Source of the DNA: CAYVTM01 sp964454645
GTDB lineage: Bacteria > Bacteroidota > Bacteroidia > Sphingobacteriales > Sphingobacteriaceae
Assembly (NCBI GenBank): GCA_964454645.1
Contig: CAYVTM010000020.1
Location: forward strand, 1-11,728
Length of the DNA stretch: 11,728 nt
Direction of reading: 5' to 3'
The notes under the pieces: model-generated
The model's input: the letters and a program-made list of their open reading frames with translations, nothing else
Databases searched by the model: none
Told to the model about the DNA's origin: nothing
Program-made: the position numbers and the translations under genes
Shown: piece after piece, positions 1 to 6,185 of the stretch
How the letters are laid out: each line of letters starts with the position of its first letter
How positions within the stretch are numbered: position 1 is the stretch's first letter

Positions 1-6
1 ATCGCG

Positions 7-55
7 AGGCTGGTGGGCGGTACAGGGATCGAACCTGTGACCCCTACCATGTCAA
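7..55. repeat. attL: 49-bp direct repeat, displaced tRNA-Val 3' fragment
   Basis: This is identical over 49 bases to 11674-11722. On the minus strand it reads as the anticodon loop, variable loop, T-arm, acceptor 3' strand and CCA of tRNA-Val(GAC). To its right the sequence does not complete the anticodon stem (CAACT in place of CTACC), so it is a fragment rather than a gene. It is the original 3' end of the tRNA gene, displaced when the element integrated. Confidence 0.93.
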
Positions 56-173
56 AGTTGAGACCTATCTTTTCAGCAGTTTTCAACCGTTGCCAGGACG
101 TTCAACTGGATATCAGCGGAAACACTTTCCGTATTCACTAGACACAAAGAAGCACTGGCTATTGCTATTCGTC

Positions 174-218
174 AGGTACCTAGGAGGTACCTTGATGGGC
201 GAGACTGCCGCAGGTACC
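174..218. promoter_or_regulatory. GGTACC cluster in the left arm (candidate integrase or Xis arm sites)
   Basis: GGTACC occurs at 175-180, 186-191 and 213-218. The first two lie in an 11-bp tandem repeat (AGGTACCTAGG then AGGTACCTTGA, 9 of 11 identical). The same motif recurs as a pair with the same 11-bp spacing at 11593-11609, on the other side of the attachment core in the excised circle. Helically phased short repeats beside an att core are typical of arm-type integrase sites or directionality-factor sites. The rest of 56-269 shows no gene I can support. Confidence 0.45.
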
Positions 219-269
219 AACCCTGTGGCAATGTCGGTAGTGCCGCTGAAGCTGGCTAAGCCAATATCG

Positions 270-1400
270 CTAAGCTGCCCAGGCGGTCCTATAGAGCGCC
301 GTCACGAAATCCCGCTCAATTGTGCAACCCGATGCGCTGAAGGTCTTCAGCACGGCTGGGTCCGCCCCTTCGCTGTAAACTACCACGCTGCTTCCTGACC
401 TCCGTCGACGAAGCACTTGTTCAACGGTTGAGGCTCCTAAGCCAGCCGCAACCACAAACAGAACCGATGGGTTGACGCTCGGCGTCTCAGCAGCGACGAC
501 CACCAAGCCCAACGAAGTCAGGCTTTCACGCACCTCATGCTGGAGCCATCTCTGCGAAGCAGTATCCGTAGCCACTACAATGACTGCGTTTCTGATACGT
601 GCCGCGTTCGTTATAATTGGACTACGCGCGGAAGGTTGTTCCGACAGAGGTAGTACGCGGGTCTCGACGTAATTGGCGGTCGCCAACGATGCGCGCCGCG
701 CGGCTTCCGCGGGGTCCATATCCTGACGTCCCCAAAAAAACGCGAAAGCAGCGCTGAAAATATCCCCTGATCCAACCTTATAGATTGCTTTGGCCGCAAA
801 AGCAGGCACCCGGACAAAACTGCCATCGCGGGCGAACACAAAAGCACCGTCGGCGCCAGCTTTCACGACAACCACAGCAGGCTTGTGCGAAGCAAAAACT
901 GAAGCCGCTCCATTCGTTACGTCACGACAGCCACTGAGCGCTCTAAGCTCTTCGGCATTCAAGAGCACCGCTAGCTGATCCGCCTCTGAACCATTCGCAT
1001 GAAAGGGATCAGGCCTCGTTCCGGACTGTGGATCATATACAGCGCGCCGCGCCTTCACGCGGAATGATCCCTCCAAGCATCCAAACCGAAGTACTAAGTC
1101 GCCTTCGACTTCAGCGATGCCGCATTCTGGCAAGGGTATCGGCGCGACGCGCGGCTTGGCCAACGAGTGCAAATAGCTGAAGTGAATTGCAGACTCAGAC
1201 GGACGTAATTTTACTGCAACCCCGTAGGACTCGAACGACGCGAAAACATCATCCGAGTGGGCGGCCGGATAAAAGGCATGCAGCGAAACGTCATCGACCA
1301 CGCCTTTCAGAGCGAGCGCTGCGCGACCTCCTGAACCAAGTATAACCACCGAGCTAGGATCGACATTGTGTTCAATGTATATGCCGCCCGCGACGATCAT
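270..1400 (-). CDS. PfkB-family carbohydrate/nucleoside kinase with extra C-terminal Rossmann-like domain
   Basis: This 376-aa protein has a ribokinase/PfkB fold over about residues 1-260. It shows a glycine-rich GSGG near 22-25, a DP element at 123-124, the region N148-E151 that matches the family's N..E motif, a VVVVKAGADGA strand-turn at about 176-186, and the signature GSGD at 210-213 with D213 as the expected catalytic base. PfkB enzymes phosphorylate sugars or nucleosides with ATP. About residues 268-376 form a second alpha/beta segment starting at AVIVVATD; it resembles a nucleoside deoxyribosyltransferase/SLOG-type Rossmannoid domain, but I am not certain. It is the last gene of the leftward operon, 9 bp after its neighbour, with an AGGCGG ribosome site ahead of ATG. 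Sitting with QueC, TGT and OGG homologues, it may act on a modified base or nucleoside; that is inference. A stand-alone sugar kinase is the alternative. Confidence 0.85.
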   Translation of the reverse strand: MIVAGGIYIEHNVDPSSVVILGSGGRAALALKGVVDDVSLHAFYPAAHSDDVFASFESYGVAVKLRPSESAIHFSYLHSLAKPRVAPIPLPECGIAEVEGDLVLRFGCLEGSFRVKARRAVYDPQSGTRPDPFHANGSEADQLAVLLNAEELRALSGCRDVTNGAASVFASHKPAVVVVKAGADGAFVFARDGSFVRVPAFAAKAIYKVGSGDIFSAAFAFFWGRQDMDPAEAARRASLATANYVETRVLPLSEQPSARSPIITNAARIRNAVIVVATDTASQRWLQHEVRESLTSLGLVVVAAETPSVNPSVLFVVAAGLGASTVEQVLRRRRSGSSVVVYSEGADPAVLKTFSASGCTIERDFVTALYRTAWAA

Positions 1401-1409
1401 GTGAGCCGC

Positions 1410-1799
1410 CTAAGTTATTGATACGGTGACATACACCGCACCGTTCTCAATGCGGTTGATTGCTCCTGTGTAAGCCACGCCGGCTTCAAGGCATCGCAAG
1501 AGCGCCGCCAATCGAGGAGTCCCTGACAAAACTCCGATTGTTGCCCCTGTTCGACTCAGCACCACGTCAGCGCGCACACCTGTGCGGGTACGAGAAGCGG
1601 TCAGATGAACAGGATCACCCACCCTGCCACCTCCGCTATAGTCGGACAAAATAGTCGTCACCGTTTCAGGACAATTTGGCTGTGGGGGATCACGCGGATT
1701 GTCCCCCTTCGGATCGCCACCTGGATTAGAACCCCCCACAATCGCCTCCCTACAGACACCCAACGGAGGATATGGCGGTTCAACCTCAATCTGCAACAC
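1410..1799 (-). CDS. Hypothetical 129-aa protein with Gly/Pro-rich N-terminus and small beta-rich domain
   Basis: I do not recognise this protein with confidence. It starts at GTG inside the end of the glycosylase gene (14-bp overlap), so it is probably translationally coupled, and ends 9 bp before the kinase gene. Residues 1 to about 47 are rich in Pro, Gly and Asn and look disordered. Residues from about 60 to 129 alternate hydrophobic residues, with a turn at TIGVLSG, a Cys-containing helix (ALLRCLEAG) and a final strand (VYVTVSI). The pattern of a strand, a glycine turn, a helix and a strand recalls HIRAN-type DNA-binding domains, but the family's usual asparagine-rich motif is not clear. 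No signal peptide or membrane segment is visible. Its place between two base/nucleoside enzymes suggests an accessory subunit of the defence locus. Confidence 0.7.
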   Translation of the reverse strand: MLQIEVEPPYPPLGVCREAIVGGSNPGGDPKGDNPRDPPQPNCPETVTTILSDYSGGGRVGDPVHLTASRTRTGVRADVVLSRTGATIGVLSGTPRLAALLRCLEAGVAYTGAINRIENGAVYVTVSIT

Positions 1800-2523
1800 C
1801 GACGCGATGTGTTCGCATCTCTGTCCAGATCACAGCATCCAGAATCGATGGCCTGACGGCGATGGCGTGTGCGAACTCGATGAATCGTCGCTCAAGACTG
1901 TCATAATCGCGGGGCAACGAAACGACCTCTGGGAACACCCGCATGCCTTTGCAGGCCCGTATCAAATGAATGTCTATGATCGCTACCGCATCACTATCTA
2001 AGAAGTTACGCACGATCCAAGAAGCAGTCTTGGGACCTATGCCTTCGAGTTCGATTAGCGCTCCCCTAAGATCATGCGCATCAAGCTCGTGAAGCCGGAG
2101 ATCAACGACGCGCCTCATCATCTCCGCAATTCTTCGCGCCCGCTGATTTGGAAATCTATAGCGCTGCTCTCCACCCCCAATACGGAGAGGCCGTAATAGA
2201 AGTGCACGCAAGTCGTCCTCTGATAGAGGCCGAGCCTCGTCGAATGCGTCCACACTCTTCAGGAGATCGAAGGCAGCCTTATTCATTTCGTAGCGAATGC
2301 CGAATCCGCCGAGCAAACAGAACCCAATTTCTTCGACCAGTGATGAAGTGGAGGAACTGAACCTCGGTAGTTCGTCCTCCCAACGGCAGCGGGCTGCCCA
2401 GTATGCCGGCGTGTTGACGACGCTAGCTGGGCCCCACCATACGCCAGGCATCACCTCCACGTCCGGATCTGGAAGCGTGAGTCGTTCAGCGTGGTCGCCG
2501 ACTCCCGCCCATACGATTTGCAT
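1786..2523 (-). CDS. cap11: OGG-like HhH-GPD DNA glycosylase homologue (type IV CBASS accessory, Cap11-type)
   Basis: This 245-aa protein belongs to the 8-oxoguanine DNA glycosylase/HhH-GPD superfamily. The helix-hairpin-helix is LEGIGPKTASWIV at about residues 159-171; it contains K165, and D184 (in IIDIH) follows 19 residues later, the same Lys-Asp distance as in OGG1. Both catalytic residues are therefore present. No C-terminal iron-sulfur cysteine cluster is seen. The start is ATG at 2523, because GGAG lies 8 nt upstream; the in-frame GTG at 2529 is only 2 nt from that site. It is the first gene of the leftward operon, directly behind the shared operator. OGG-family genes are known ancillary members of type IV CBASS, and the symbol follows that usage as I recall it. 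Whether it removes a base from DNA, a nucleotide or a modified protein here cannot be read from the sequence. Confidence 0.87.
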   Translation of the reverse strand: MQIVWAGVGDHAERLTLPDPDVEVMPGVWWGPASVVNTPAYWAARCRWEDELPRFSSSTSSLVEEIGFCLLGGFGIRYEMNKAAFDLLKSVDAFDEARPLSEDDLRALLLRPLRIGGGEQRYRFPNQRARRIAEMMRRVVDLRLHELDAHDLRGALIELEGIGPKTASWIVRNFLDSDAVAIIDIHLIRACKGMRVFPEVVSLPRDYDSLERRFIEFAHAIAVRPSILDAVIWTEMRTHRVGVAD

Positions 2524-2533
2524 CTTCACAACT

Positions 2534-2575
2534 CCATTGCAGTTTTATACGGCATTATGCATAAAACTGCAATGG
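2534..2575. promoter_or_regulatory. Operator: 42-bp inverted repeat with perfect 15-bp arms between divergent operons
   Basis: CCATTGCAGTTTTAT (2534-2548) is repeated perfectly in inverted form at 2561-2575, with a 12-nt spacer. It sits exactly between the leftward glycosylase operon and the rightward HTH-QueC-TGT-CD-NTase-SLATT operon. The arms contain the -35 and -10 elements of the divergent promoters, so a protein bound here would block both. The obvious ligand is the HTH protein encoded immediately to the right. A pure mRNA hairpin is less likely, since the repeat lies at or before the expected transcription starts. Confidence 0.75.
2544..2572 (-). promoter_or_regulatory. Sigma70-type promoter of the leftward operon
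   Basis: On the minus strand TTGCAG (2572-2567) is followed after 17 nt by TATAAA (2549-2544), close to the sigma70 consensus with ideal spacing. Transcription would start near 2537, just ahead of the GGAG ribosome site for the ATG at 2523. The mirror-image plus-strand promoter is weaker: TTGCAG at 2537-2542, 17 nt, then CATAAA at 2560-2565. Confidence 0.6.
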
Positions 2576-2865
2576 CCGGACTTCTCCAGATGCAACGTCT
2601 TCAGGCGCTCATCCTGAAGACCAAACTCAATGACCGCGAATTGGCGGAGAAGCTTGGGGTTTCTCAGCCCACGGCATGGAGGCTAAGAAATGGCAAGATT
2701 CGCAAGGTTTCTGGCTATATTGCTAAGCTTGAACGTGCCCTCGGTCAGTCCGCAACTCCGGCGGCAAAATCAGAATTAGAGAGCCTGATTGCTTTGGCGG
2801 AGCAGTCACCGGCACTCAAACAGACTCTGATCGGGATAATGAAACTTATTCTAGAAAACGAATAA
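2572..2865 (+). CDS. Small HTH (XRE/Cro-like) regulator of the CBASS locus
   Basis: This is a short DNA-binding protein of 97 aa from ATG 2572. The helix-turn-helix is in ELAEKLGVSQPTAWRLRNGK, with a basic tail (KIRKVSGYIAKLERALG) and an acidic helical C-terminus that may dimerise. The start is uncertain: ATGs at 2557, 2572 and 2590 are all in frame and none has a clear ribosome site. The plus-strand promoter would start transcription near 2572, so leaderless translation from there is possible; 2590 keeps the whole HTH. It lies directly beside the 15-bp-arm inverted repeat and 56 bp before the QueC-like gene. I infer that it represses both divergent operons and its own gene. Confidence 0.82.
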   Translation: MAGLLQMQRLQALILKTKLNDRELAEKLGVSQPTAWRLRNGKIRKVSGYIAKLERALGQSATPAAKSELESLIALAEQSPALKQTLIGIMKLILENE

Positions 2866-2921
2866 GCAGAACCGCCATCGTCCCTCTCGTGCAGTCTGCG
2901 ACTCGCTGCTAAATTCGGGAA

Positions 2922-3488
2922 ATGATTGGGGGGCCGAAATCTCATCAAGAAGCTGTGGTGCTTCTCAGCGGCGGCGTTGATTCAATGCTGTGCGCGCATC
3001 TGTTGCGTGCTCAAGGGTTCCGGATTCGCGGGCTGTTCGTTGACTTCGGGCAAGCCGCCCGAAACAGCGAGAGAACCGCCGCGAACGCCATAGCGCGCCA
3101 CTTAGAAATAGACTTGAGTGTTATAGAGATTCGCGGTGGGCCTGACGTCGGCGCTGGGGAAATATCGGCTCGAAACGCTTTTCTCATATCCGCAGCTTGT
3201 TTTTGTGCTGGGAGCAGATCGTGCATCGTGAGCATCGGCGTACACGCAGGAACCTCGTATTACGATTGCAGCCCAGCGTTTATCAATCGCATAGCCCAAT
3301 TAGCGGAAGAGCAGTCGGAAGGCCGGGTGACTGTCGTGGCGCCGCTGCTTACATGGTCGAAGACGAAGATCTACGAGGCGTTCTCTGCCGCCGATCTTCC
3401 CCTGTCGCTCACATATAGCTGCGAGTCCGGCGACGCACCGTGCGGCGTATGCCTCTCGTGCAAGGATCGCCAAGCAACAGCATGCTAG
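2922..3488 (+). CDS. cap9: QueC-like 7-deazaguanine enzyme of type IV CBASS (Cap9)
   Basis: This 188-aa protein is a QueC/ExsB homologue of the PP-loop ATP pyrophosphatase superfamily. The ATP-binding loop SGGVDS is at 16-21, followed by the QueC-typical VDFGQAARNSE. Near the C-terminus KTKIYEAF is followed by four zinc-ligand cysteines at 167, 174, 177 and 180 (PCGVCLSC). It is shorter than housekeeping QueC (about 220-230 aa). Canonical QueC converts 7-carboxy-7-deazaguanine to preQ0 with ATP and ammonia. QueC homologues inside type IV CBASS are named Cap9; I recall recent reports that Cap9 and QatC instead attach the deazaguanine to the N-terminus of a partner protein, which I cannot verify here. 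No other preQ0-pathway gene (queD, queE, folE) is in the window, so substrate would come from the host. Its stop overlaps the TGT-like start by 7 bp. Confidence 0.92.
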   Translation: MIGGPKSHQEAVVLLSGGVDSMLCAHLLRAQGFRIRGLFVDFGQAARNSERTAANAIARHLEIDLSVIEIRGGPDVGAGEISARNAFLISAACFCAGSRSCIVSIGVHAGTSYYDCSPAFINRIAQLAEEQSEGRVTVVAPLLTWSKTKIYEAFSAADLPLSLTYSCESGDAPCGVCLSCKDRQATAC

Positions 3489-4462
3489 CCAAACGCCGCA
3501 TCATAACTGGCACCACGATGCCGCTGCGAACGCCGATGCTGGTGCCTTCCTTTTCCAGCAAGAGCGACACTGACTGGAAACCGGTCGACCAAATTCAACT
3601 GCTCTCCGAACATTTGACCGAAGCGGCACTGGTCAGCGCGTATGACCTCCACCACGGCTTAGCCACCGTGCCTGTTGGGCCAGAAATCTTGTTCATCGAC
3701 AGTGGCGGATATGAGGTACTTCGAGATTTCAAAGCTGCCGAAAATGGTGATTCCTCGGGGCTCACTCGTTTCCCGTGGACGGAGCAACTCCATCGCACAC
3801 TCGTAGGGAGCCTCAAGCTTCCTAGAGGTGTCAAAGCTCTTGTCGCAGTCAGCTATGACCACCCCAACACTCCGAAGCAAATCAGCGAACAGATCACAGC
3901 CGCAAGGGAGTTGGCAGAAGCGAACCCCCAATTCCTCGTGGAGATATTGCTCAAGCCTCCCCCGAATGAGCGCGTCCACGACATCGAAAACATCCTGCCG
4001 CATATCGAAGAGTTGAGGCCCTTTTCGGTGATAGGAGTTACAGACAAAGAACTGGGTCCGTCCATGTTGCATCGCATGGCGGCGGTAGCTCGACTGCGGC
4101 GAGCGCTCAACGAGAAGGGCATCGACACACCCATCCATGTATTTGGAAGCCTAGATCCAGTCACGACCCCACTTTATTTCCTAGCTGGCGCTGACATCTT
4201 TGATGGGCTGTCGTGGCTGCGCTACGGCATGAAGGAAGGGAGAACGACGTACCTTCAAAATCACGCCGCTTGGGAGTTCGGTCTTAAAGCCACGCCCGAG
4301 AGCGTCCAGTCTGGTACTTGGGTCAACAACTATTTGTATATGAGGAAGCTCCAAGAGCAGATGGAGTGCTTCCTCAAGGAAGGGAATTTCGAAGAGTTTG
4401 AGAACACGGGCAGTCTTTTGAAACATGCCCATACAGTGCTGACGGTGGAGCTGGGCGAGTAA
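3482..4462 (+). CDS. cap10: TGT-like (tRNA-guanine transglycosylase family) protein of type IV CBASS (Cap10)
   Basis: This 326-aa protein has the TGT/DpdA-type TIM-barrel landmarks: D73 in IDSGGYE (the family's base-recognition/acid-base motif), D126 in VSYDHP, HVFGSLDP at about 219-226, and D241 in ADIFDG at the place of the nucleophilic aspartate. The CxCxxC...H zinc site of canonical bacterial TGT is not visible, and the protein is shorter than queuosine TGT (about 375 aa). This points to a divergent member that does not use a normal tRNA anticodon. ATG 3482 is chosen because it overlaps the QueC-like stop (ATGCTAG), implying coupling; an upstream in-frame ATG at 3440 lies deep in the preceding gene. 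It overlaps the CD-NTase start by one base (TAATG). TGT homologues in type IV CBASS are called Cap10; the substrate is unknown from sequence. Confidence 0.9.
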   Translation: MLAKRRIITGTTMPLRTPMLVPSFSSKSDTDWKPVDQIQLLSEHLTEAALVSAYDLHHGLATVPVGPEILFIDSGGYEVLRDFKAAENGDSSGLTRFPWTEQLHRTLVGSLKLPRGVKALVAVSYDHPNTPKQISEQITAARELAEANPQFLVEILLKPPPNERVHDIENILPHIEELRPFSVIGVTDKELGPSMLHRMAAVARLRRALNEKGIDTPIHVFGSLDPVTTPLYFLAGADIFDGLSWLRYGMKEGRTTYLQNHAAWEFGLKATPESVQSGTWVNNYLYMRKLQEQMECFLKEGNFEEFENTGSLLKHAHTVLTVELGE

Positions 4463-5397
4463 TGGGCGGAAGCGCGGGAGGCCCCTTCGACTTCGACGCA
4501 GTGAAGCAGGCGCTCGCGCGGGAACAGCGCGTACGTGAAGATGCTGCAATAGGTGCCTTTCAAAGCAGGCTGTCGGAGATTCTGAGCGGGCTGCTGGCGA
4601 GGTTCAACGACCGAGACAGTCGCTTGGCGTTAGGTCGCCTTCAAAGCATCAAGAGCGCCCTATCATCCGAACTCGAAGGCAATTTCGAGTATCTTTTCGG
4701 CGGATCCGTAGCGAAGCACACATACGTCGACGGTCTTAGTGACATAGACTGCCTGGTTGAGATCAATGATAGCGCTTTGGCGGACGCAGCACCCAGCAAG
4801 GCCCTCGAGCGAATAGGTCAGGTGCTAGGTGAGGCCGTACGAGACGCTGAGATCTCCGTCGGACAAATGGCCGTTACGTTGAAGTATACTGACGGGATGG
4901 AGCTACAGCTTCTCCCAGTCGTGAAAGACGCAACCGGCCGTGTGCATGTTGCGTCTTTCGAGCAAGACGCGTGGTCATCCATCAATCCTATTGCCTTTAT
5001 GTCTGCGTTGACGAGGCGAAACGCGGAGTGCGGAGGCAAACTTGTGCCAACGATCAAGCTCGCTAAGGCAGCGCTCTCCAACTTGCCAGAAGCGAACCAG
5101 CTGACAGGCTATCACCTTGAGAGCTTAGCGATTGAGGCATTTCGTGGCTACGACGGCACGAAAACGCCGGCCACTATGCTTCCAACCTTCTTTGAACGAG
5201 CGCGATCGCTAGTGCTGACCCCAATCGTAGATAGCACTGGACAGTCCGTTCACGTGGACGCGGATCTGGGGCCAGCGAACAGCGCTGAACGGCAAGAGCT
5301 CAGTTTTGCGCTCGGGCGCTTGGCGCGGCAGATGCGAATCGCGTCCGCCACAGCTTCCGAGACGCAATGGCAGCACTTCTTTGAACCAACCGAATAG
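4462..5397 (+). CDS. CD-NTase (cGAS/DncV-like nucleotidyltransferase), CBASS signal synthase
   Basis: This 311-aa protein has the nucleotidyltransferase signature: G80-G81-S82 followed by D94 and D96 (GGSVAKHTYVDGLSDID). The third metal-binding carboxylate is probably E147 in ELQLLP. The second half is helical (LVPTIKLAKA, GYHLESLAIEAF), as in the CD-NTase helical domain. Such enzymes make cyclic di- or trinucleotides, or linear oligonucleotides, on phage infection and activate an effector. The start is ATG in TAATG, one base inside the TGT-like gene. The N-terminus is MGGSAGGPF: after Met removal it exposes glycine on a small flexible tail, which fits the recalled N-terminal modification by QueC-like partners. 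It is 9 bp ahead of the membrane effector. Product nucleotide and clade cannot be assigned by eye. Confidence 0.92.
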   Translation: MGGSAGGPFDFDAVKQALAREQRVREDAAIGAFQSRLSEILSGLLARFNDRDSRLALGRLQSIKSALSSELEGNFEYLFGGSVAKHTYVDGLSDIDCLVEINDSALADAAPSKALERIGQVLGEAVRDAEISVGQMAVTLKYTDGMELQLLPVVKDATGRVHVASFEQDAWSSINPIAFMSALTRRNAECGGKLVPTIKLAKAALSNLPEANQLTGYHLESLAIEAFRGYDGTKTPATMLPTFFERARSLVLTPIVDSTGQSVHVDADLGPANSAERQELSFALGRLARQMRIASATASETQWQHFFEPTE

Positions 5398-5406
5398 GGA
5401 CGATTA

Positions 5407-6015
5407 ATGGCCGAGACTCGCGTTGGGCAGGTCAGCAATATCCGACGAGTGGCGGATATGCTCGGCAGCGCGCACGCGAATCTGCGTGATCGGTATCAAC
5501 GGCGAGCAGTTGTCCTCGATGTTTTTCTGCTGGTGATTTCGGCTTGGACGGTTTCCCTAGCATTTGTTGACCCCGAGATCGCCAAATCCCTTACTCCATT
5601 CGGACTAGAGAGCGTTTTGTGGATTGGCTTGCTGGCAGTCGGCACTTTCGCCATGACGCTGGTACAGATGAAGGTGGATTGGAAAGGACGCTCGGACGCA
5701 CATAAACGTGCATTCGAAATCTACATCGATGTAAAGCGAGAAGCAGGATATATTTTGGCCGATGGAGACACCGTCGGCGACAAAGAATTTGATCGCCTCA
5801 CGTCCAAGTACGACACGGCTTCAGCCGTTGGGATAGGAATCCCTGAAAAAGAGTTCCTGGCCCAGAAGCGGCATCACTTGATGAAGGTCGAGATTAGCAA
5901 GTATCTCGACAAGTATCCCGGTGCCCTGCCCTGGCTTCTTCGATTGAAATGGGCATGGAGAGACAACGCCTTCCGCAAGAAGCCGGACCCAGAGCAACCA
6001 AAGCTGTCGCAATAA
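5407..6015 (+). CDS. SLATT-domain two-TM protein, predicted CBASS pore-forming effector
   Basis: This 202-aa protein has two hydrophobic helices at about 34-54 and 68-88, separated by a short loop. A conserved-looking amphipathic stretch follows (DWKGRSDAHKRAFEIYIDVK), then a soluble helical C-terminus ending in a basic/proline tail. This layout is the SLATT family: two-TM proteins found with nucleotide-signalling conflict systems and predicted to form pores that damage the inner membrane when the second messenger is sensed. The start is supported by GGGA 6 nt before ATG 5407. It is the last gene of the rightward operon, 9 bp after the CD-NTase. The assignment rests on topology, the post-TM motif and context; a different two-TM CBASS effector is the alternative. 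Confidence 0.85.
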   Translation: MAETRVGQVSNIRRVADMLGSAHANLRDRYQRRAVVLDVFLLVISAWTVSLAFVDPEIAKSLTPFGLESVLWIGLLAVGTFAMTLVQMKVDWKGRSDAHKRAFEIYIDVKREAGYILADGDTVGDKEFDRLTSKYDTASAVGIGIPEKEFLAQKRHHLMKVEISKYLDKYPGALPWLLRLKWAWRDNAFRKKPDPEQPKLSQ

Positions 6016-6083
6016 CGCGAGTATCGAACCACTTTCGCTTGGTTTGTTTGTGTTGCTGTCGTTGCAGAAGCTGGCATCCAACT

Positions 6084-6098
6084 AACGGCCAGGCCGTT
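6084..6098. repeat. 15-bp odd palindrome downstream of the CBASS operon
   Basis: AACGGCC and GGCCGTT flank a single A. It lies 69 bp after the effector stop and ahead of the integrase promoter region. It may be a weak terminator (a TTTT tract follows only 15 nt later) or a regulator site for the integrase. No other structure is clear in 6016-6185. Confidence 0.35.
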
Positions 6099-6114
6099 CG
6101 CCTGTCGCAACGTT

Positions 6115-6143
6115 TTGATTCACGGCACGACCCGGTTTGATAT
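6115..6143 (+). promoter_or_regulatory. Possible integrase promoter
   Basis: TTGATT (6115-6120) is followed after 17 nt by TGATAT (6138-6143), with overlapping TATATA alternatives one to three bases downstream. Transcription would start near 6150, about 35 nt before the integrase ATG. This is a by-eye match only. Confidence 0.35.
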
Positions 6144-6185
6144 ATAGATCATGCCTGCGAGAGTGGGCACCAGCCCCAGGTCGCA

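Noticed and set aside
7..55. A complete second tRNA-Val at the left edge
   Set aside because: The anticodon stem cannot close (CAACT against GGTAG) and no 5' half follows, so it is only the displaced 3' fragment.
3659..4138. 159-aa minus-strand open frame
   Set aside because: It is antisense to the TGT-like gene with conserved aspartate motifs; no domain or ribosome site was seen.
2922..4462. A QatABCD or Dpd DNA-modification system, suggested by QueC-like and TGT-like genes
   Set aside because: No QatA ATPase, QatD/TatD nuclease or further dpd genes are present, whereas a CD-NTase and a two-TM effector follow in the same operon, which fits type IV CBASS.
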